Shown: piece by piece, positions 7,944 to 10,877 of the stretch
How positions within the stretch are numbered: the first letter of the stretch is position 1
How the letters are laid out: each line of letters begins with the position of its first letter
Source of the DNA: an uncultured Collinsella sp.
Lineage (GTDB): Bacteria; Actinomycetota; Coriobacteriia; Coriobacteriales; Coriobacteriaceae
NCBI GenBank assembly: GCA_934654625.1
Contig: CAKUGM010000048.1
Span: 1 to 10,877 of the forward strand
DNA length: 10,877 nt
Direction of reading: 5' to 3'
Made by a program: the position numbers and the translations under genes
Notes under the pieces: generated by a model
What the model was told of the DNA's origin: nothing
Databases searched by the model: none
What the model saw: only the letters and a program-made list of their open reading frames with translations

Positions 7944-9054
7944 GATGTCGATTGCAATCGCCGCCGGTGGCACCGCCGGTCATGTCAATCCCGCGCTTGC
8001 TTTGGCAGACGAGCTCGCCTCGCGTGGGCATGAGGTTCGCTTCTTTGGCGAGACGCGTCGTCTTGAGGGCAAGCTGGTTCCCGAGGCAGGGTTCGATTTC
8101 TTTCCGGTCGAGGTGACCGGCTTCGACCGCGCGCGCCCCTGGACGCTTGTTGTCGCCCTCGCGCATCTTTCGCGCGAGGAGCGCCGCTTGGTGCGCACCT
8201 TTAAGGAGCATCCTGAACTCAAGCCCGATGTGGCGATCGGTTTCGGTGCCTATGTCGAGCTTCCTTTGGTGCGAGCAGCGGCGAAGCTTGGCATTCCCGT
8301 GGTCCTGCACGAGCAGAATTCCGTCCCCGGCCTGGCCAACAAGCAATCGGCAAAGGCTGCGAGTCTTGTCGCTATCGCTCAGCCAAGCGTGCGCTCCATT
8401 TTTGAGCACGCGGGCGCAAAGCGCATTGAGTTTACGGGCAATCCCGTGCGCCGCTCCGTCCTCGCCGGAGACCGTGTGCGAGGCCGAGAAGCGTTGGGTA
8501 TTCCGCAAGACGCTACGGTGCTCCTCGTCTTTGGAGGATCGCTCGGCGCTAAGCATCTCAACGACCGCATGGCTTCGCTTAAGTTCGAGCTGTTGTCGCG
8601 CGAGGACCTTCATGTGATCCATTCCACCGGTGCAGACGGCTATGACGATACGGCTGCGGCGCTCTCTCTTTCCGATGAGGAGAAGCAGCGCTATCGCCTG
8701 ATGCCCTACATCGACAATATGGGCGACATGCTGAGCGCGGCAGATCTCGTCCTTTCCCGTTCCGGTGCCTCGAGCGTCGCCGAGATCGCGGCTTTGGCGG
8801 TTCCTTCCGTTCTCGTGCCGTATCCGTTGGCTACGGCAGACCATCAAACGACAAATGCCCGCTTCCTGGTTGATGCGGGTGCTGCCGTTATGTTCGCCGA
8901 CGCCGACATCGATGGCGCGGATTTCGAGCATACCGTTCTTGAGCTGCTGGTTGATTCTGCCCGCCGTACGAAGATGCACGATGCCGCACGCGGTCTTGCG
9001 CAGGATCGGGCTGCTGCGACCCTTGCCGATGCCGTAGAGGGATTGCGCAGATAA
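7933..9054 (+). CDS. murG: MurG, lipid II-forming GlcNAc transferase
   Basis: This GT-B glycosyltransferase of 373 residues is peripheral on the inner face of the membrane. It transfers GlcNAc from UDP-GlcNAc to lipid I, giving lipid II. The N-terminal domain has the glycine-rich loop GGTAGHVNPA (12-21), HEQNSVPG (127-134) and TGNPVR (168-173). The C-terminal UDP-GlcNAc domain has GGSLGAKHLN (201-210), SRSGASSVAE (276-285) with Glu285, and YPLATADHQ (297-305). Length is typical. The ATG at 7933 is chosen for its strong SD, and because the glycine loop then starts about ten residues in, as is usual. It overlaps ftsW by 11 nt and ends the tightly packed block; an 85-bp gap follows. Confidence 0.97.
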   Translation: MTDKMSIAIAAGGTAGHVNPALALADELASRGHEVRFFGETRRLEGKLVPEAGFDFFPVEVTGFDRARPWTLVVALAHLSREERRLVRTFKEHPELKPDVAIGFGAYVELPLVRAAAKLGIPVVLHEQNSVPGLANKQSAKAASLVAIAQPSVRSIFEHAGAKRIEFTGNPVRRSVLAGDRVRGREALGIPQDATVLLVFGGSLGAKHLNDRMASLKFELLSREDLHVIHSTGADGYDDTAAALSLSDEEKQRYRLMPYIDNMGDMLSAADLVLSRSGASSVAEIAALAVPSVLVPYPLATADHQTTNARFLVDAGAAVMFADADIDGADFEHTVLELLVDSARRTKMHDAARGLAQDRAAATLADAVEGLRR

Positions 9055-9139
9055 CACATCGCTTTGGTCTGTCTGGAAGAGTTGCGGTACAGTAAACAGG
9101 TTGAAGATTGTTTATTCGCTGCAAGGAGTAGATGGACCT
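9055..9139 (+). promoter_or_regulatory. murG-murC intergenic region with candidate murC promoter
   Basis: This 85-bp gap holds TACAGT (9088-9093) as a possible -10, within CGGTACAGTAA (9085-9095). TTGGTC (9064-9069) lies 18 bp upstream as a possible -35. A start near 9100 would give a leader of about 40 nt for ATG 9140. I see no hairpin with a T-run that would end transcription after murG. The promoter is inferred from motif match and from resemblance to the element before murF. Confidence 0.5.
9123..9128 (+). promoter_or_regulatory. Ribosome binding site of murC
   Basis: AAGGAG lies 11 nt before ATG 9140. The spacing is somewhat long, but this is the only SD in the gap. It favours 9140 over the upstream in-frame TTG 9101. 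The nearer ATG at 9132 is in another frame. Confidence 0.65.
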
Positions 9140-10564
9140 ATGGCAGATATCCAGAATGCATCTAGCGAGCCGACGTTCAAGCGCGCCCACTTTATCGGAA
9201 TTGGCGGCGCCGGCATGAGCGGTATCGCCCTCGTTCTGCATGAGCGCGGCTATGTTGTGACAGGTTCCGATCTTAAGACCTCTCGCTATATTCGCCAGCT
9301 CACGCGTGCCGGCGTCGATATTCATGTCGGTCACGAGGCCAAGACCATCGACGAGGTGCAGCCCGACGTGGTGGTTGTTTCCACCGCTATCCCCGAGTCG
9401 AACCCTGAGCTGATCCGCGCTCGCGAGCTCGGCATTCCCGTCTGGCCGCGCGCAAAGATGCTCTCTGCTTTGGGTCATGGACACACGACGGTTGCTGTCG
9501 CGGGAACCCACGGCAAGACGACCACGTCTTCCATGTGCGCCACCATGCTCGACCGCATGGGTCTCGATCCCAGCTTCTTGATCGGCGGTATCGTCGAGGG
9601 CTATGACACCAACGGTCGCAACGGCTCGAGCGAGTACTTTGTTTGCGAGGCCGACGAGTCCGATAGCTCCTTTTTGTATCTTGATCCCAATGTCGTGGTC
9701 GTTACCAACGTCGAAGCCGATCACCTGGATCATTACGGCTCCCTCGAAGAGATCGAGGCTACGTTCGTTAAGTTCATGAAGCTCGTGGGCGAGGGCGGCA
9801 CCGTTATCGTTTGCGGCGACTCGCCTCGTCTGGCCGAGCTCGCTCACGGCACGGGTCTTCATGTCATCACCTATGGCTTTAGCGAGGAGAACGACGTCGT
9901 GGTCAAGCCCGACGCCTGCACGCATGCGCTTGGCGGCAGCTTCTCTGCTACCGTGGGCGGGGTGGAGCGTCATGTCTCCATCAAGAACAACCCGGGTCGC
10001 CACAACATGCTCAATGCCTGCGCTTCCCTCATCGTGGCTTGCGTTCTGGGCCTCGACGTTGATGCCGCAGCCACCTCGCTCTCTACGTTCGATGGTGTCC
10101 GTCGCCGCTTCACCCACGTGGGCGATACGAACGGCATTTGCGTCGTCGACGATTACGGCCATCATCCCACCGAGGTGGGCGCCACGCTCAAGGCGGCAAA
10201 GACGCTCGATTTCAAGGATGTCGTGGTGGTGTTCCAGCCGCATCGCTATTCGCGTCTCCAGGCCCTTGCCAGCGATTTTGCCGATGCCTTCGCCGATGCC
10301 GATACCGTGATCTTGATCGACGTGTTCTCTGCGGGCGAGATGCCCATCCCCGGCGCTACCTCCAAGATGCTTGCAGACTTGATCGCCGAGCGTCACCCCG
10401 GCAAGCCGGTGTTCTACGCTCCCGATCGCGCGTCGCTCATGAAACTTATCGACGAGAATACGCACGAAGGCGACCTGCTCATCACCATGGGTGCCGGTGA
10501 CGTTACCGCTGTGGGCCCCGAGTATCTCGAGCACACTCAAGAGCAAACCAAGGACGAGCAGTAG
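9140..10564 (+). CDS. murC: MurC, UDP-MurNAc--L-alanine ligase
   Basis: This cytoplasmic Mur ligase of 474 residues adds L-Ala to UDP-MurNAc with ATP, the first stem-peptide step. The N-terminal Rossmann-like domain has GIGGAGMSGIA (20-30) and GSDL (42-45). The ATPase domain has AGTHGKTTT (121-129), CEADESDSSF (169-178) and TNVEADHLDHYG (189-200). The C-terminal domain has DGVRRRF (318-324), DDYGHHPTE (337-345), FQPHRYSR (365-372) and GAGD (451-454). DDYGHHP and FQPHRYSR are MurC hallmarks. Length is normal. It has its own candidate promoter and lies 3 bp before murB. The start is ATG 9140 by SD and family alignment; TTG 9101 would add 13 residues. Confidence 0.96.
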   Translation: MADIQNASSEPTFKRAHFIGIGGAGMSGIALVLHERGYVVTGSDLKTSRYIRQLTRAGVDIHVGHEAKTIDEVQPDVVVVSTAIPESNPELIRARELGIPVWPRAKMLSALGHGHTTVAVAGTHGKTTTSSMCATMLDRMGLDPSFLIGGIVEGYDTNGRNGSSEYFVCEADESDSSFLYLDPNVVVVTNVEADHLDHYGSLEEIEATFVKFMKLVGEGGTVIVCGDSPRLAELAHGTGLHVITYGFSEENDVVVKPDACTHALGGSFSATVGGVERHVSIKNNPGRHNMLNACASLIVACVLGLDVDAAATSLSTFDGVRRRFTHVGDTNGICVVDDYGHHPTEVGATLKAAKTLDFKDVVVVFQPHRYSRLQALASDFADAFADADTVILIDVFSAGEMPIPGATSKMLADLIAERHPGKPVFYAPDRASLMKLIDENTHEGDLLITMGAGDVTAVGPEYLEHTQEQTKDEQ

Positions 10565-10567
10565 GGT

Positions 10568-10877
10568 ATGGGCCTGTTCAACGCCGTCATGGCGCTTTCG
10601 GGTGCTGCTGACATCGATCTTATCGAAGACGAGCGCATGTCGCGCCACACCACCTATCGTGTGGGCGGCCCTGCCTCGCTGTTTATAACGTGCCAGGGCT
10701 ACCATGGCCTGCGTCGTGCGGTCGACGTGCTCTCGCGCGAGGAGATTCCCTGGGTCTTGCTGGGAAGAGGATCGAACATCCTTGTTTCCGATGCGGGATA
10801 CCAAGGGGCCGTCATCGTGTTGGGCCGCGAGTTTCAGCGCACCGTGATCGGAGACGATGGCATCCACGTTACCGTTG
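10568..10877 (+). CDS. murB: MurB, UDP-N-acetylenolpyruvoylglucosamine reductase (5' part)
   Basis: This frame stays open to the window edge, giving 103 residues of a protein usually about 300 long. MurB is an FAD-dependent cytoplasmic enzyme that uses NADPH to reduce UDP-GlcNAc-enolpyruvate to UDP-MurNAc, the substrate of MurC next door. Visible hallmarks of the FAD-binding N-terminal domain are HTTYRVGGPA (27-36) and LLGRGSNILVSD (64-75), followed by a GAVIVLG stretch (80-86). The ATG lies 3 bp after the murC stop, and the SD is poor (AAGGA ends about 13 nt upstream), so translation may depend on coupling to murC. The catalytic residues of the C-terminal half lie outside the window, so type I and type II MurB cannot be told apart. 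Confidence 0.93.
   Translation, partial: MGLFNAVMALSGAADIDLIEDERMSRHTTYRVGGPASLFITCQGYHGLRRAVDVLSREEIPWVLLGRGSNILVSDAGYQGAVIVLGREFQRTVIGDDGIHVTV

Noticed and set aside
9055..9139. A transcription terminator after murG.
   Set aside because: I found no GC-rich inverted repeat followed by a T-run in the gap.
8888..10867. A 659-codon open frame on the minus strand opposite murG and murC, and similar long ones at 7630-9057, 3928-5313 and 2345-3637.
   Set aside because: Each lies opposite a confidently identified gene. The translations are rich in His, Arg and Ala with no recognisable domain, as expected of shadow frames in GC-rich DNA with biased third positions.

Overview
The window is a stretch of a bacterial division and cell-wall (dcw) cluster. 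All nine genes are on the + strand and tightly packed: ftsL-like, ftsI (class B penicillin-binding protein), murF, mraY, murD, ftsW, murG, murC and the 5' part of murB. The DNA is GC-rich with clear Shine-Dalgarno (SD) sequences. FtsW has long basic cytoplasmic ends, FtsL is strongly diverged, and MurF is rich in cysteine. Together these suggest an anaerobic actinobacterium, most likely of the class Coriobacteriia (Collinsella-like). That placement is inference from overall character, not from a marker gene.

Layout: 18-518 is a single-pass FtsL-like protein whose strong SD lies at the very left edge; by usual dcw order its upstream neighbour would be rsmH. 564-2348 is the septal transpeptidase FtsI. 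A 107-bp intergenic region (2349-2455) follows, with a candidate promoter and no murE. From 2456 to 9054 murF, mraY, murD, ftsW and murG run as one block, with junctions from an 11-nt overlap to a 9-nt gap. An 85-bp gap (9055-9139) with a second candidate promoter precedes murC (9140-10564). murB starts 3 bp after murC and leaves the window at 10877.

The genes form one route. MurC adds L-Ala to UDP-MurNAc (made by MurB), MurD adds D-Glu, MurE (not here) adds the third residue, and MurF adds D-Ala-D-Ala. MraY attaches the product to undecaprenyl phosphate (lipid I), and MurG adds GlcNAc (lipid II). FtsW polymerises lipid II at the septum while FtsI crosslinks it, with FtsL as a structural partner of that complex.

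I see no mobile element, CRISPR array, RNA gene or convincing terminator, and no sign of an undescribed multigene system. The points worth a second look are local: the missing murE, a shared CGGTACARTAA element before murF and murC, a 10-bp palindrome at the murF promoter, a four-cysteine cluster in MurF, and a duplicated FAVMD motif in the FtsW tail. Several starts were chosen from the SD and family alignment rather than from the longest reading frame.
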